This document shows, piece by piece, positions 18,436-29,349 of a stretch of DNA of 64,000 nt. The position numbers were made by a program, and so were the translations under genes. The DNA is from an uncultured Chloroflexus sp. (lineage in GTDB: Bacteria; Chloroflexota; Chloroflexia; Chloroflexales; Chloroflexaceae): NCBI RefSeq assembly GCF_937129525.1, contig NZ_CAKZNK010000050.1, positions 1 to 64,000 on the forward strand, in the 5' to 3' direction. Below the pieces are notes generated by a model, which was not told the origin of the DNA, did no database searches, and saw only the letters and a program-made list of their open reading frames with translations. Numbering within the stretch: position 1 is the first letter of the stretch; every line of letters starts with the position of its first letter.

Positions 18436-18563
18436 TCGGTTAACGTAAGGTTAAGAAGGGTTGGGTGAGGTGGGGGTGCGCTGCGGTAGTCGTGGCGCAT
18501 AGTGGTCTTTTGCGCGCATCGATGGCGCTATTGTTGATTGTTGCGCCCTAGATTCGAGAGATT

Positions 18564-21101
18564 ATGCTCGTTCGCAGTTCGCTTCGCTGGATCTTGCGCC
18601 ATCCATGGCAGATGTTGCTCTGTGTGCTGGGGGTAGCATTAGGCGTCGCCGTTGTGGTTGCCATCGATCTGGCCAATGCCAGCGCGCGACGCGCGTTTCA
18701 ACTTGCCGGCGATACCGTTGCCGGTCAGGCGACTCACTTCGTTGTTGGTGGTCCGACCGGGTTACCCGAAACAGTGTATGCCGATCTCCGTCGCCGCTTC
18801 CCTGCTCTGGCCGCTGCGCCGGTTGTCGAAGGGTACGTGACAGTTCCCGCTCTCGGCCCTGGTGTGTATCAGCTCTTCGGGATTGATCCATTCGCTGAGA
18901 GGCCGTTTCGTCCTTATCTCGCCGGTGACGGAACGGTTGACCTGGCTACGTTGCTGATTGAGCCGGGAGCTGCTTTGCTATCGAGCGACAATGCGGAACG
19001 AGCCGGATTGCAGCTCGGTGATCAGTTGCCGATCCAGATTGGCGCTCGCACTGCTCTGCTCCAGATCGCTGGCATACTTAATCCGGCTGATGATCTGAGC
19101 CGGCGGGCGCTGGCCGGTATGATCGTGGTGGATATTGCCAGCGCGCAGGAGTTGTTGCAGAGCGCGGGCCGGCTTAATCGGATCGATCTCATTGTGCCAG
19201 AAGGCTTCGATCTGACTGTGCTGACCACGCTGTTGCCGGCAGGAGCAACGGTGCAGCCGGTGGCAGCGCGCGCCGGCGCACTCCAACAGATGACTGCCGC
19301 CTTCGAGCTGAATCTTACCGCGCTCAGTCTGCTGGCGTTGATTGTTGGTATGTTCCTGATTTACAACACGATGACCTTCAGCGTGGTACAGCGGCGAACG
19401 TTGCTGGGCACGTTACGCTGCGTCGGTGTGAGCCGAGAGCAACTTGCCGCACTGGTACTGACAGAGGCGCTGATCATCAGTCTACTCGGTGTTGCCGGTG
19501 GCCTGGCGTTGGGAGTTGTGTTGGGGCGCGGGCTGGTGGGGCTGGTTACCCAAACGATTAATGATCTCTATTTTGTGGTGACAGTGCGCGATCTCAGTAT
19601 CGAGCCAACGGTGCTGCTCAAAGGCGCGGCACTCGGCGTGATCGCGACCTTGCTGGCAGCGTTGGCGCCGGCGTTAGAGGCCATGTATACCCCGCCGCGC
19701 GCGGTGTTGCGCCGTTCGAGCATCGAAGATCGGGTACGCTGGGCAACGCCGCGGTTAGCCGGTGGCGGAATTGCTTTGCTCGCGCTAGGAGGAGCGCTGC
19801 TTGCCCTACCCGCTCAGGCCGGCGCTCCCGGTTTGTATATCGCCTTTGGTGGTCTCTTTGCCATCGTGATTGGCGCGGCATTCCTTACTCCACTGGCATT
19901 AGTTTCGCTTATGCGTCTTTTGCAGCCGGGGTTGGGGCGCGCATTGGGCATTCTGGGGCGGATGGCTGCCCGTGATGTGGTCGCCAGCCTGTCACGCACT
20001 GCAGTGGCAGTGGCAGCGTTGATGGTGGCGGTCTCGGTCACGATTGGCGTCGGTATCATGATTGGCAGCTTCCGGCAGACGGTCATCAACTGGCTGGAAC
20101 AGAGCCTGATTGCCGACATCTATCTTTCACCACCGAGTAACGTTGCTAACCGGATTGATACTACTCTTGATTCGACATTGGCAGTTGCGCTGGCGGCATT
20201 GCCTGAAGTTGAGTCGATTACCACCTTTCGTAGTGTTCAGATCGATTTGCCAGTTGGCCCGACCACGCTGGTTGCGATTGGTGGCGCGACCGAACGTGGT
20301 CGGCGGGCTTTGCGTTTCCAGCAAGGTGGTGATGCTGCAACCTGGACGGCATGGGAACGGGGGGCCGTGTTGATTTCTGAGCCGCTTGCCTTCCGCAGTG
20401 GTTTAGGTGTGGGCGATACGTTGACCGTGCGTACCGATCGCGGTCTGCGCGAATTGCCGATTGCCGGCGTCTACTACGATTACACCTCTGACCGGGGCGT
20501 AGTGCGGATTAACGACACAACCTACCGTGAACTGTGGGACGATCCCGCAATCTCATCGCTGGCGATTTACGCGCGCGCTGGCTACGATGTTGATGCAGTT
20601 ATTGAGCGAGTGCGTGCCGTTAGTTCAGCCTACGGCGCAGTGTTAGTCAATTCAAGTCGGGCCTTGCGTGAAGGAACCCTGATCGTCTTTGATCGCACAT
20701 TTGCCATCACCTCGGTGTTGCAACTCCTGGCAACGATTGTTGCTTTCATCGGGATCTTGAGCGCGTTGATGGCGTTGCAGCTCGAACGCGCGCGGGAACT
20801 GGGAGTGTTGCGCGCGACCGGCCTTACTCCCGGTCAACTATGGGGCGCCGTGCTCAGTCAGACTGGCCTGATGGGGCTATCTGCCGGTCTGCTGGCGGCG
20901 CCGCTAGGGTTTGCATTGGCACTGGTGCTGACCTACGTGATCAACAAGCGTTCATTTGGCTGGACGCTAGAGTTGGCGGTTGATCCTGCTGTATTTGGGC
21001 AGGCACTGGCAGTTGCGATCGGCGCGGCCCTGCTGGCCGGTATCTGGCCGGCGTTGCGCATGAGTCGGATCAGTCCGGCACTGGCGTTGCGCGACGAGTA
21101 A
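18564..21101 (+). CDS. ABC transporter permease, FtsX/MacB type
   Basis: An 845-residue permease with the duplicated layout of lipoprotein- or peptide-exporting permeases. An N-terminal membrane helix (about 20-40) is followed by a large extracytoplasmic domain, an FtsX core of three to four helices near 255-375, further helices near 395-445 and 480-510, a second outer domain, and a final FtsX core near 715-835 containing ARELGVLRATGLTPGQL. No ATPase gene is adjacent, although such permeases need one, so the ATPase must be encoded elsewhere. Substrate unknown. Confidence 0.9.
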   Translation: MLVRSSLRWILRHPWQMLLCVLGVALGVAVVVAIDLANASARRAFQLAGDTVAGQATHFVVGGPTGLPETVYADLRRRFPALAAAPVVEGYVTVPALGPGVYQLFGIDPFAERPFRPYLAGDGTVDLATLLIEPGAALLSSDNAERAGLQLGDQLPIQIGARTALLQIAGILNPADDLSRRALAGMIVVDIASAQELLQSAGRLNRIDLIVPEGFDLTVLTTLLPAGATVQPVAARAGALQQMTAAFELNLTALSLLALIVGMFLIYNTMTFSVVQRRTLLGTLRCVGVSREQLAALVLTEALIISLLGVAGGLALGVVLGRGLVGLVTQTINDLYFVVTVRDLSIEPTVLLKGAALGVIATLLAALAPALEAMYTPPRAVLRRSSIEDRVRWATPRLAGGGIALLALGGALLALPAQAGAPGLYIAFGGLFAIVIGAAFLTPLALVSLMRLLQPGLGRALGILGRMAARDVVASLSRTAVAVAALMVAVSVTIGVGIMIGSFRQTVINWLEQSLIADIYLSPPSNVANRIDTTLDSTLAVALAALPEVESITTFRSVQIDLPVGPTTLVAIGGATERGRRALRFQQGGDAATWTAWERGAVLISEPLAFRSGLGVGDTLTVRTDRGLRELPIAGVYYDYTSDRGVVRINDTTYRELWDDPAISSLAIYARAGYDVDAVIERVRAVSSAYGAVLVNSSRALREGTLIVFDRTFAITSVLQLLATIVAFIGILSALMALQLERARELGVLRATGLTPGQLWGAVLSQTGLMGLSAGLLAAPLGFALALVLTYVINKRSFGWTLELAVDPAVFGQALAVAIGAALLAGIWPALRMSRISPALALRDE

Positions 21102-21295
21102 TCCGGCATTGCGTTGCCCGCGCAAATAATGTTTCTTGCGCTGTACCTCAATTGCGGGTGCGTGAGACTGACAGCTTATTGCCGCGCAGTGTCAGCATAA
21201 CGCAGTGCGTTTACAGGAACAGAGCAGCAGGCAGGCGAAGCAAGGAAAAGTATGGTACGATACGACCATCATTCGCGCAGAGTGAGGAGTACAAT

Positions 21296-21562
21296 ATGAG
21301 CGATCTCCAATCGGCCTTCGAGCGTGCAGCGCAAGAAGTACAGCAATTACCGCGTCGACCGGATAATGAAACGCTGTTGCAGTTGTACGCCCTGTACAAA
21401 CAAGCAACCGTTGGCGATGTGCAGGGATCGCGTCCTGGCGTGCTCGATATGACAGGGCGACTCAAGTATGATGCCTGGGCCAAATTGAAAGGCCTCCCGG
21501 CTGCTGAGGCAATGAATCGTTACATCGAGCTGGTTGAGCGCCTCAAGCAGACGATCAGGTAG
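21296..21562 (+). CDS. Acyl-CoA-binding protein
   Basis: An 88-residue four-helix acyl-CoA-binding protein. The family core is clear: LYALYKQATVGDV, RPGVLDMTGRLKYDAW and the following AMNRYIELVERL helix, with the Tyr, Lys and Trp residues that bind the CoA and acyl chain. It buffers long-chain acyl-CoA in the cytoplasm. GAGGAG precedes the ATG at 21296. An extended -10 (TGG then TACGAT, 21256-21261) probably starts a leader of about 28 nt. It is monocistronic and ends before a strong hairpin. Confidence 0.93.
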   Translation: MSDLQSAFERAAQEVQQLPRRPDNETLLQLYALYKQATVGDVQGSRPGVLDMTGRLKYDAWAKLKGLPAAEAMNRYIELVERLKQTIR

Positions 21563-21685
21563 ATGGCAGAGATCATCTATCTGTTACTATTTGTCCGAAG
21601 AAATTGATTGACTTCATTACAAAGTGTGTAGAAAATGTATCCGGTAGCGGTCGATTATTCGACCAGAACCGACGCGGCAAAAGCT

Positions 21686-21719
21686 AAAGACCGGCGAACA
21701 CAAGTGTTTGCCGGTCTTT
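21686..21719. terminator. Strong bidirectional terminator
   Basis: AAAGACCGGC (21686-21695) pairs perfectly with GCCGGTCTTT (21710-21719), and the inner AACAC/GTGTT extends the stem. The A-run and T-run at its edges allow it to end both the acyl-CoA-binding protein transcript (+) and the convergent RRM transcript (-). Confidence 0.85.
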
Positions 21720-21789
21720 CCATGTTGTGTGAGCGATGACCTGCGCAACCACCTGAACTGATCAGGCATATGCGCAGATTTATCAGACT

Positions 21790-22074
21790 CTAATAGCGAC
21801 GGCTAAAATTGCCACGTGGCGCATTGCGAGGCTTATCTTCGGCCTCATTCACCCGCAAATTGCGGCCACCCACTTCAAGACCGTCGGTTGCGCGAATCAG
21901 TGCGGCAACGTTATTAGTCTCGACCTCAACAAACCCGAAGCCGCGCGAGCGACCGGTATCACGGTCATTGATCACGCGCGCACTCTGCACTTCGCCGTGC
22001 GGTTCGAAGATCGCACCCAGCTCAGCGTCACCCACACTCCACGGCAAATTCCCGACGAACAGTTTCACCAACAT
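21790..22074 (-). CDS. RRM-type RNA-binding protein
   Basis: A 94-residue single RNA-recognition-motif protein like the Rbp family of cyanobacteria. RNP2 is LFVGNLPW at the N-terminus and RNP1 is RGFGFVEV near residue 45. The C-terminus ends in an Arg/Gly/Asn tail. The ATG at 22074 with GGAG eight bases upstream is preferred over an upstream in-frame start 15 codons earlier. In other bacteria such proteins are cold- or stress-induced and bind mRNA. The promoter lies about 220 nt upstream, leaving a long untranslated leader. Confidence 0.92.
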   Translation of the reverse strand: MLVKLFVGNLPWSVGDAELGAIFEPHGEVQSARVINDRDTGRSRGFGFVEVETNNVAALIRATDGLEVGGRNLRVNEAEDKPRNAPRGNFSRRY

Positions 22075-22290
22075 TGCATACACTCCACAGAGACTTGGTT
22101 TGACACACATTCGTGGCATGTCAAAAACCGGCTATCAAAGACCTCTCGTACAGCCGCCGCCGATGATAACTTCATCGGGCGTTCGCCCCGGCGATCGACA
22201 ACGTTCTTGCTTCGAGCGATGAAGCTTTGCCGATCGACCAGGAGCGAGAGAACTCTGATGCCGGTCTCGCAGCACACGACGTTGACTGAC
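22075..22290 (-). promoter_or_regulatory. Long 5' leader of the RRM gene
   Basis: About 216 nt separate the predicted transcription start (near 22290) from the ATG. No gene is seen in this stretch. Long structured leaders are a feature of cold-shock-type mRNAs; a regulatory role is inferred from length only. Confidence 0.5.
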
Positions 22291-22296
22291 TTCCTA

Positions 22297-22324
22297 AGTA
22301 TAACACACTTTAACCAGATTGCAA
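22297..22324 (-). promoter_or_regulatory. Predicted promoter of the RRM gene
   Basis: Minus strand TTGCAA (22324-22319), 16-bp spacer, TATACT (22302-22297). This is the best sigma-70-like pair in the 387-bp gap between the RRM and MFS genes. Confidence 0.6.
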
Positions 22325-22461
22325 GAGGTGCGAAGGAAAATTGGCGAATCTTCCACATGCGCAGACCGATCCGTCGCGTGAATGATCCGTTTTGGCAATG
22401 AGAGTGCTACGATGCCGTTGGAGTTGGGCAACTATCAGTGACGAATGGCAGGAAAACTTTT

Positions 22462-23730
22462 ATGACCACGATGTCAGAAACGGTGTTGGCTCGCTATGCC
22501 CGGCGTAATTTCTGGCTGAATGTGCTGGATGGAAGTATTTTCACGTTTGGCGTCAGTCTTGTTTCGCGTTTTACAGTATTGCCGCTCATCGTTGAACGGC
22601 TGACCGATGCCCCTTGGGCGCAGGGACTGATACCGGCGATCTTCTTTGCCGGCTGGTTGTTACCAGGTCTTTTTACCGCGCCACTGGTAGCAGCGCAGCC
22701 CCGGCGTAAACCGTGGGTCTTACTAGCGACGATTGGCGAGCGCTTACCGTTTCTGGTACTAGGTATCATTTTGCTCACTCTTCCAGGTTTGCCGGCGAGC
22801 ATGTTGCTGGTCATTGTGCTGGGCCTGTATGCAATCTTCGCAACCAGCGCCGGGCTAACTTCAATTGCGTGGCAAGACCTGATTGCGCGGGTCATTCCGG
22901 CGCAGCGTTGGGGTGTCTTTTTTGGATTGCAGGCTGGCCTGGGTGGGCTATTGGGGATCGGCGGCGGCGCCCTGGCGGCAACCATTTTGGCGCAGCAACC
23001 CTTTCCACAGAGTGTTGGTATTCTGTCCCTGATCTGTTTTGCGGCCATGGTGGTTTCATACATCTTCCTCGCATTGACCATTGAACCGGCTCAGGCACCG
23101 GTGCCGGCTCGTCCATTTCATGTTTTTATGCGAGGATTGCGGCCACTCTTGCGGCGCGATGTGGCGTTTCGGCGCTACCTGTTCTGCCGGGCAGCAATTG
23201 CGCTGGGATTAACCGGTCACAGCTTTCTCACTGCGGCGGCGCTTGAGCGATTTCATCTGCCTGCCGCTGAGATTGGTCTGCTTACCGGCATGATGCTGGC
23301 GGCGCAGGCGGCAGGCAATATCGGGCTTGGCGCGCTGGCGGATCGATGGGGACACAAGCAGGTGTTGGTCGTGTCGGCAGGTATGGGTATTGCTGCCCTG
23401 GTATTAGCGATACTGGCGCCAACAAGCGCGTGGTTTTACCTCATCTTCGCGCTGGTTGGAGCATCTCAGGCAGGGTATCAGCTTTCTGGCTTCACGCTGG
23501 TATTCGCATTCAGCCCTCCGGCTGAACGCACAACCTACATCGGTGTCGCCAACCTGGCATTAGCGCCGGTAGCGGCGTTAGGCCCGATTGTGGTAGGTGT
23601 TCTGGCAACGTTGACCGGCTACAGCGCCATGTTTGTGGTGTTGGCCCTGGTTGGATTGCTGGGAATGGCATCGCTGCACTGGCGTGTAGCTGCGCCGGCG
23701 CCGGTCAGTCAGACTTCACAGGCGACGTAG
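22462..23730 (+). CDS. Major facilitator superfamily transporter
   Basis: A 422-residue polytopic protein with about 12 hydrophobic helices and a short cytoplasmic loop after helix 6 (residues about 205-225). GALADRWGHKQVL near residue 300 corresponds to the MFS loop motif between helices 8 and 9; the N-terminal counterpart (APLVAAQPRRKPW) is looser. Substrate unknown. The ATG at 22462 has a weak AGGAAA site; an in-frame GTG eight codons upstream is possible. Confidence 0.85.
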   Translation: MTTMSETVLARYARRNFWLNVLDGSIFTFGVSLVSRFTVLPLIVERLTDAPWAQGLIPAIFFAGWLLPGLFTAPLVAAQPRRKPWVLLATIGERLPFLVLGIILLTLPGLPASMLLVIVLGLYAIFATSAGLTSIAWQDLIARVIPAQRWGVFFGLQAGLGGLLGIGGGALAATILAQQPFPQSVGILSLICFAAMVVSYIFLALTIEPAQAPVPARPFHVFMRGLRPLLRRDVAFRRYLFCRAAIALGLTGHSFLTAAALERFHLPAAEIGLLTGMMLAAQAAGNIGLGALADRWGHKQVLVVSAGMGIAALVLAILAPTSAWFYLIFALVGASQAGYQLSGFTLVFAFSPPAERTTYIGVANLALAPVAALGPIVVGVLATLTGYSAMFVVLALVGLLGMASLHWRVAAPAPVSQTSQAT

Positions 23731-23897
23731 CGCTGTAGACATCAAGGTAAATGACAGGAGATCAGGAAGCTGCGGTCTGATGTCAAAGGGGTGGTAGCAG
23801 GAAAGGCGGGGGTGGCGGGTACTTCTGGGGGCGGCGCTGGGATCGACCCCCAGCGCCGGGCGACGGCTGATGTTTTGGTTTGCCGGGGTGTGGGGAG

Positions 23898-23929
23898 CCG
23901 TAGGGACGTTGGAGGCAATGTCTCTACGG
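23898..23929. repeat. Palindromic REP-like element
   Basis: CCGTAGGGACGTTG, loop GAGG, CAATGTCTCTACGG: 14-bp inverted repeat with two G-T wobbles. Related to the element at 17410-17438. Confidence 0.65.
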
Positions 23930-24046
23930 TCTTCACCGGGCAGTTTAGGAAATTTCTTAAACATCCTCCGTCCTCGCAGCGAGGCGAGGTCGCTACTCGC
24001 GTTTGCGCGCTGTAGCAACGCGGGGGCGGTGTGCCGCAGCAGGTCA

Positions 24047-24070
24047 CGCCCGGCATTGGGAAGCCGGGCG
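24047..24070. repeat. GC-rich hairpin
   Basis: CGCCCGGC (24047-24054) and GCCGGGCG (24063-24070) form a perfect 8-bp inverted repeat around an 8-nt loop, inside a larger imperfect direct repeat. Confidence 0.6.
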
Positions 24071-24209
24071 TTGGCTTCTTCTCGCGCGCTGTGGTAGCGC
24101 GGGGGCAGCAGGGCACCGCAAGTCGCGCCCGGCATCAGGTGGAGACGGCGCGCTGTGGGATAACGGTCGTTCTATCTGGATGGTCACCAAATAACCGTCT
24201 ACATCGCTT

Positions 24210-24375
24210 CTATGGCACGTTGTTGTCTTATGAAATGCCGATCTATCCCTGAACTGCGTTTAGGCGGAGGGACTGATGAAAGTGTCTCGCCTCTATGGCA
24301 CGTTGTTGTCTGGTGAAATGTCGATCTATCCCTGAACTGCGTTTAGGCGGAGGGACTGATGAAAGTGTCTCGCCT
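24210..24375. repeat. 83-bp tandem direct repeat, two copies
   Basis: Copy 1 is 24210-24292 and copy 2 is 24293-24375. They differ at only three positions near the start (for example ATGCCG versus ATGTCG), so the duplication is recent or maintained. Both copies are non-coding. Confidence 0.9.
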
Positions 24376-24406
24376 GATCCTGGTAGCCTGACCTGCGATG
24401 ATGTGA

Positions 24407-24958
24407 TCACGCGCCGGTGATAAACTGCATTGAATTGCGTGGAGGTTGTGGTGGCGTGACCGGTAGCGGTAACTCTGGCCCGCAGTAGTAGATGCGGTCG
24501 TCGTGCCAGTAAGCTAAACCTATCTCGGTCAACCAGGAAGTGATAGTAGCTGCCCTGCGCATTGCCGTTGAAACGGCCAATGGGGCGAGTTGTTGCAGGA
24601 TGCGGGCAATATCGCGCCGCTCAAGCCCTTCGGGTGCGGCGCGTAGCGCGGCGATGACCGATTTGGTTGGCTCGTAGCGGAGCAGTTGTCGCCGGAGCGC
24701 CGCGCGCTGATCGGCGCGGTTGTAGCGGGTAAAGGCTAACCCAAATTTGGTGAGCCGAGCTGAGTCGGTCTGTTCGCTCAGTTCGATCAGGCCAATGATC
24801 CGCGCCGCCTGCATATAGTAGAGGCCCTGACGCTGACCTTTGGCGCCGATGTATTCGCCAATCTCTTCCGCCGTCATGCGTCCGCGCGTGATAGCTTCTG
24901 GAACGCGCGCTACATCCCAAATCACATCGGCCTGGGGAATGTCTGCTGTGGTCAGCAT
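24407..24958 (-). CDS. Hypothetical protein, winged-helix-like
   Basis: A 183-residue protein with an excellent start: AGGAGG seven bases before ATG 24958, and a promoter with a perfect TTGACA. Residues 20-90 (MTAEEIGEYIG, YYMQAARIIGLIE, LTKFGLAF) read like a winged helix of the kind attached to restriction or AAA proteins, and residues about 105-165 look like a second helical DNA-binding-like unit ending in a YYCGPELP strand. No catalytic motif is seen. It could be a DNA-binding regulator or an orphan specificity domain; this is inference. Confidence 0.7.
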   Translation of the reverse strand: MLTTADIPQADVIWDVARVPEAITRGRMTAEEIGEYIGAKGQRQGLYYMQAARIIGLIELSEQTDSARLTKFGLAFTRYNRADQRAALRRQLLRYEPTKSVIAALRAAPEGLERRDIARILQQLAPLAVSTAMRRAATITSWLTEIGLAYWHDDRIYYCGPELPLPVTPPQPPRNSMQFITGA

Positions 24959-25008
24959 CGCGGTACCTCCTCTTCCTTGCGCGTAGATCCTCGTAAATTT
25001 CTGCTACT

Positions 25009-25037
25009 ACCATACCATACTCGAACGTTTGTGTCAA
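25009..25037 (-). promoter_or_regulatory. Promoter of the winged-helix-like gene
   Basis: Minus strand TTGACA (25037-25032), 17-bp spacer, TATGGT (25014-25009). The -35 box matches the consensus exactly. Confidence 0.7.
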
Positions 25038-25179
25038 TAGACAATTTTGCGTGCCGGTTCACAGCTTATCTGGTCATTCTTCGGATTGACGGTAGATCGA
25101 TGGTAGAGCGCGATGATTTGTGTCTTTTGCGGGTATGATACAAATGGCGATCAGAAAGTGACACTGGAGGGATACGTTC

Positions 25180-26274
25180 ATGACAACCACTAGCCTGCCT
25201 ATAACCTCGGCACACGACGTGGCGATTATCGGTGCGGGGCCGATCGGTCTTGAAGTGGCTGTCTGTCTCAAGCAGGCAGGCATCGATTATATTCACTTCG
25301 ATGCTCATCAGGTCGGTTACACCATGACGTGGTGGCCGCGGAATACCAATTTCTTCAGCACGACCGAGCGGCTGGCGATTGCCGGGGTACCGATTCCCAA
25401 TAATCATCAGCAGCGGATTACCGGTGAAGAGTATCTGGCCTATTTGCGTTCGGTGGTGGAGCTATTCGATCTGCACGTGCAGACGTATGAACCGGTGATC
25501 GAGTTGATGCGTGATCAAGAGGGTTTTACGCTGATCACCCAACCCCTCAGCGGGCTGCGTCGCTATCGCGCCCGGCGGGTGGTGCTGGCAATCGGTGATA
25601 TGCACTTCCCGCACCGACTCAATATTCCCGGCGAAGATTTGCCGCACGTGAGTCACTATTTTCGCGATCCGCACGACTACTTTCGTCGTCGTTTACTCAT
25701 CATTGGCGGTAAGAATTCGGCAGTTGAAGCGGCGCTGCGTTGCTGGCGCGCCGGCGCGCAGGTGACCCTCTCGTATCGGCGGGCGCAGCTTGATGCTCAG
25801 CGAGTCAAGCACTGGCTGTTGCCTGATTTTGCTGCTCAGGTCGAGGCCGGCACGATCCGGTTTCTGCCCCAAACCACGCCAGTGGCGATTGACGCCGGTG
25901 GGGTGTGGCTGGCGCACACCAACAAAGAAGGACTGCCAACTGCCGAACAGTTTTACCATCCAACCGATTTTGTTTTGCTAGCTACCGGTTTTCGAGGTGA
26001 CCAACGGTTGCTTGAACAGGCCGGTGTGATCTTGCAGGGGCCGAATCGGGTGCCGGTGTACGATCCGAATACGATGGAGACGAATGTTCCCGGTCTCTAT
26101 CTCGCCGGTACGGTGGCTGCCGGTATCCAGCAGCGTTATACCCTGTTCATTGAAAATTGTCACGAGCATGCCGGCAAGATTGCGCAGGCGCTGACCGGTC
26201 GGTGGCCGGCGCGACTAGGTGATGTCGCCGCGCGCAACTACCAGCTCAGTTTTGAACAGATTGCGGCAAATTGA
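25180..26274 (+). CDS. YpdA-like FAD/NAD(P)-dependent oxidoreductase
   Basis: A 364-residue flavoprotein. The FAD-binding [17 protein letters not shown] motif is near residue 20, a second dinucleotide fold appears around residue 170 ([21 protein letters not shown]), and a [24 protein letters not shown]-type C-terminal FAD segment closes the fold. This order matches YpdA, proposed to reduce oxidised bacillithiol with NADPH. No redox-active CxxC is visible, as is usual in YpdA. No bacillithiol synthesis gene is in the window, so the thiol substrate is an inference. GGAGGG precedes the ATG at 25180. Confidence 0.8.
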   Translation: MTTTSLPITSAHDVAIIGAGPIGLEVAVCLKQAGIDYIHFDAHQVGYTMTWWPRNTNFFSTTERLAIAGVPIPNNHQQRITGEEYLAYLRSVVELFDLHVQTYEPVIELMRDQEGFTLITQPLSGLRRYRARRVVLAIGDMHFPHRLNIPGEDLPHVSHYFRDPHDYFRRRLLIIGGKNSAVEAALRCWRAGAQVTLSYRRAQLDAQRVKHWLLPDFAAQVEAGTIRFLPQTTPVAIDAGGVWLAHTNKEGLPTAEQFYHPTDFVLLATGFRGDQRLLEQAGVILQGPNRVPVYDPNTMETNVPGLYLAGTVAAGIQQRYTLFIENCHEHAGKIAQALTGRWPARLGDVAARNYQLSFEQIAAN

Positions 26275-26374
26275 GTAATGTCGTGATCCGCCGTTCACGA
26301 TCTGCCGTCCGCTGGTCAGCGTGAAGCGCCGCTCTGCGCGCCTGATCCGATGGGTGGCCATCAGTCAGATACTC

Positions 26375-26404
26375 TTGCCAGAATCGGGTACTTTGCAGTA
26401 TAGT
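26375..26404 (+). promoter_or_regulatory. Promoter of tRNA-Arg
   Basis: TTGCCA (26375-26380), 18-bp spacer, TATAGT (26399-26404). The predicted start near 26411 is about 5 nt before the mature tRNA end. Confidence 0.65.
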
Positions 26405-26415
26405 AATGGGCGCGC

Positions 26416-26491
26416 GGGGCTGTAGCTCAATGGATAGAGCACCGACCTTCTAAGTCGATGGTTGCGCGTTCGAGTCGCGCCAGCCCCGCCA
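26416..26491 (+). tRNA. tRNA-Arg (anticodon UCU)
   Basis: A 76-nt cloverleaf including encoded CCA. Acceptor GGGGCTG pairs with CAGCCCC, the D-arm stem is GCTC/GAGC, the anticodon TCT lies at 26449-26451 in the loop CTTCTAA, and the T-arm is GCGCG/CGCGC around TTCGAGT. The discriminator is G. The top pair of the anticodon stem (C-A) is mismatched. It reads AGA, a rare codon in GC-rich genomes. Confidence 0.95.
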
Positions 26492-26516
26492 CTCCTCGCC
26501 CGTCTGAACTCTGTAT

Positions 26517-27263
26517 CTACTGTTCTCTGGCTGGGAATGAGTGTTCTCCGGTCGGCCTGGACAGAATGGCTAATAATTGTTCAATCCGTTCCAGCCGTTG
26601 ATTGATTTGGGCTAGCTCGCTCTGAGTGCGGTCGTCCGCATCTTCTTCAACAAAAAATGCGGCGATGTTAGCCGTTAATAAGCCGAAGAGTGAAATTCCC
26701 GCCAGCATGAGAAAGACTGCTACGCCCCGCCCCATCGCTGTGACCGGATAGGTGTCGCCATAGCCGACTGTGGTAATGGTGGTGATTGCCCACCATACTG
26801 CATCGGCAAATGAGTTGATTGGACCGTCGCTACCTCGTTCGGCGACAAACATCAATGTGGCGGCGGTCAGCACGATGATCAAACTGGCGATGCCTATCAA
26901 TGCCGGCATACGCTGGCGTAATGCGCGGCGCGATTGGCGCCAAAGCCGGGCGAGGATGACAGGCAACCATAGGAGTCGTAGCGGACGCAGAAACGGCAAG
27001 GCGATGATCAGGACTTCAATCCAATGCGAGCGCAGATATTGCCGGCGATCCGGGGCGAGATAAAACTTGATGACTAATTCGATCCCGAACATTCCCCAGA
27101 TCAACCAGAGTAGCCCTTCCAGGATCGAGATCATTTCGGCGCTACCAATACCGCTCTCAATCGCAAACAAGATCACAAGAAAGCCAATTGAAAGCAAGAG
27201 AAGCGGAATTTCGGTTGCGCGTTCAAAGCGATCTAACAGGATTTGGCGTCGTTCTCTGCTCAT
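26517..27263 (-). CDS. Voltage-gated-like potassium channel
   Basis: A 248-residue ion channel of the Kv family. About six membrane segments are visible, an Arg-rich segment (RPLRLLWLPVILARLWRQSR) resembles the S4 sensor, and the pore carries the selectivity filter TVGYGD. The C-terminal 40 residues form a likely coiled coil (ELAQINQRLERIEQLLAIL) that could promote tetramers. GGAG six bases before the ATG at 27263 favours this start over the ATG four codons upstream. Confidence 0.88.
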   Translation of the reverse strand: MSRERRQILLDRFERATEIPLLLLSIGFLVILFAIESGIGSAEMISILEGLLWLIWGMFGIELVIKFYLAPDRRQYLRSHWIEVLIIALPFLRPLRLLWLPVILARLWRQSRRALRQRMPALIGIASLIIVLTAATLMFVAERGSDGPINSFADAVWWAITTITTVGYGDTYPVTAMGRGVAVFLMLAGISLFGLLTANIAAFFVEEDADDRTQSELAQINQRLERIEQLLAILSRPTGEHSFPAREQ

Positions 27264-27426
27264 GGACGGCTCCATCTTAGCGCGAGGTTGCTACTATTAG
27301 CTATACGTGAGGTTGCGTTGGCGCATGCATTGTAACAAGGCCTGTCATGAATTGCATGGCATCTGCGAATGTTAAACAGGTTTATAATACCTGCGAGCCT
27401 CAATCGTACCGCAGGAGATGATTGCA

Positions 27427-29244
<1,818 letters not shown>

Positions 29245-29349
29245 GACGATTTGATCGGCCACAGTCAACCGGGTAGCAATGGCGGCCCACCTGACATTGG
29301 TCTGGCCGTTTGGTGTCGAAGAGGGGAACGTGGCGCGAGGTGAAGCGTG

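Larger units (their letters stand above)
23731..24406. other. Repeat-rich non-coding region
   Basis: No supported gene in 676 bp. Open frames on both strands here are low-complexity and lack ribosome-binding sites. The stretch holds a REP-like palindrome (23898-23929), two imperfect copies of a unit beginning GCGCTGT (near 24007 and 24088), a GC-rich hairpin (24047-24070) and an 83-bp tandem duplication (24210-24375). Confidence 0.7.

Noticed and set aside
23716-24135. Minus-strand ORF of 139 codons
   Set aside because: Low-complexity, overlaps hairpins and repeats, and has no ribosome-binding site or family similarity.
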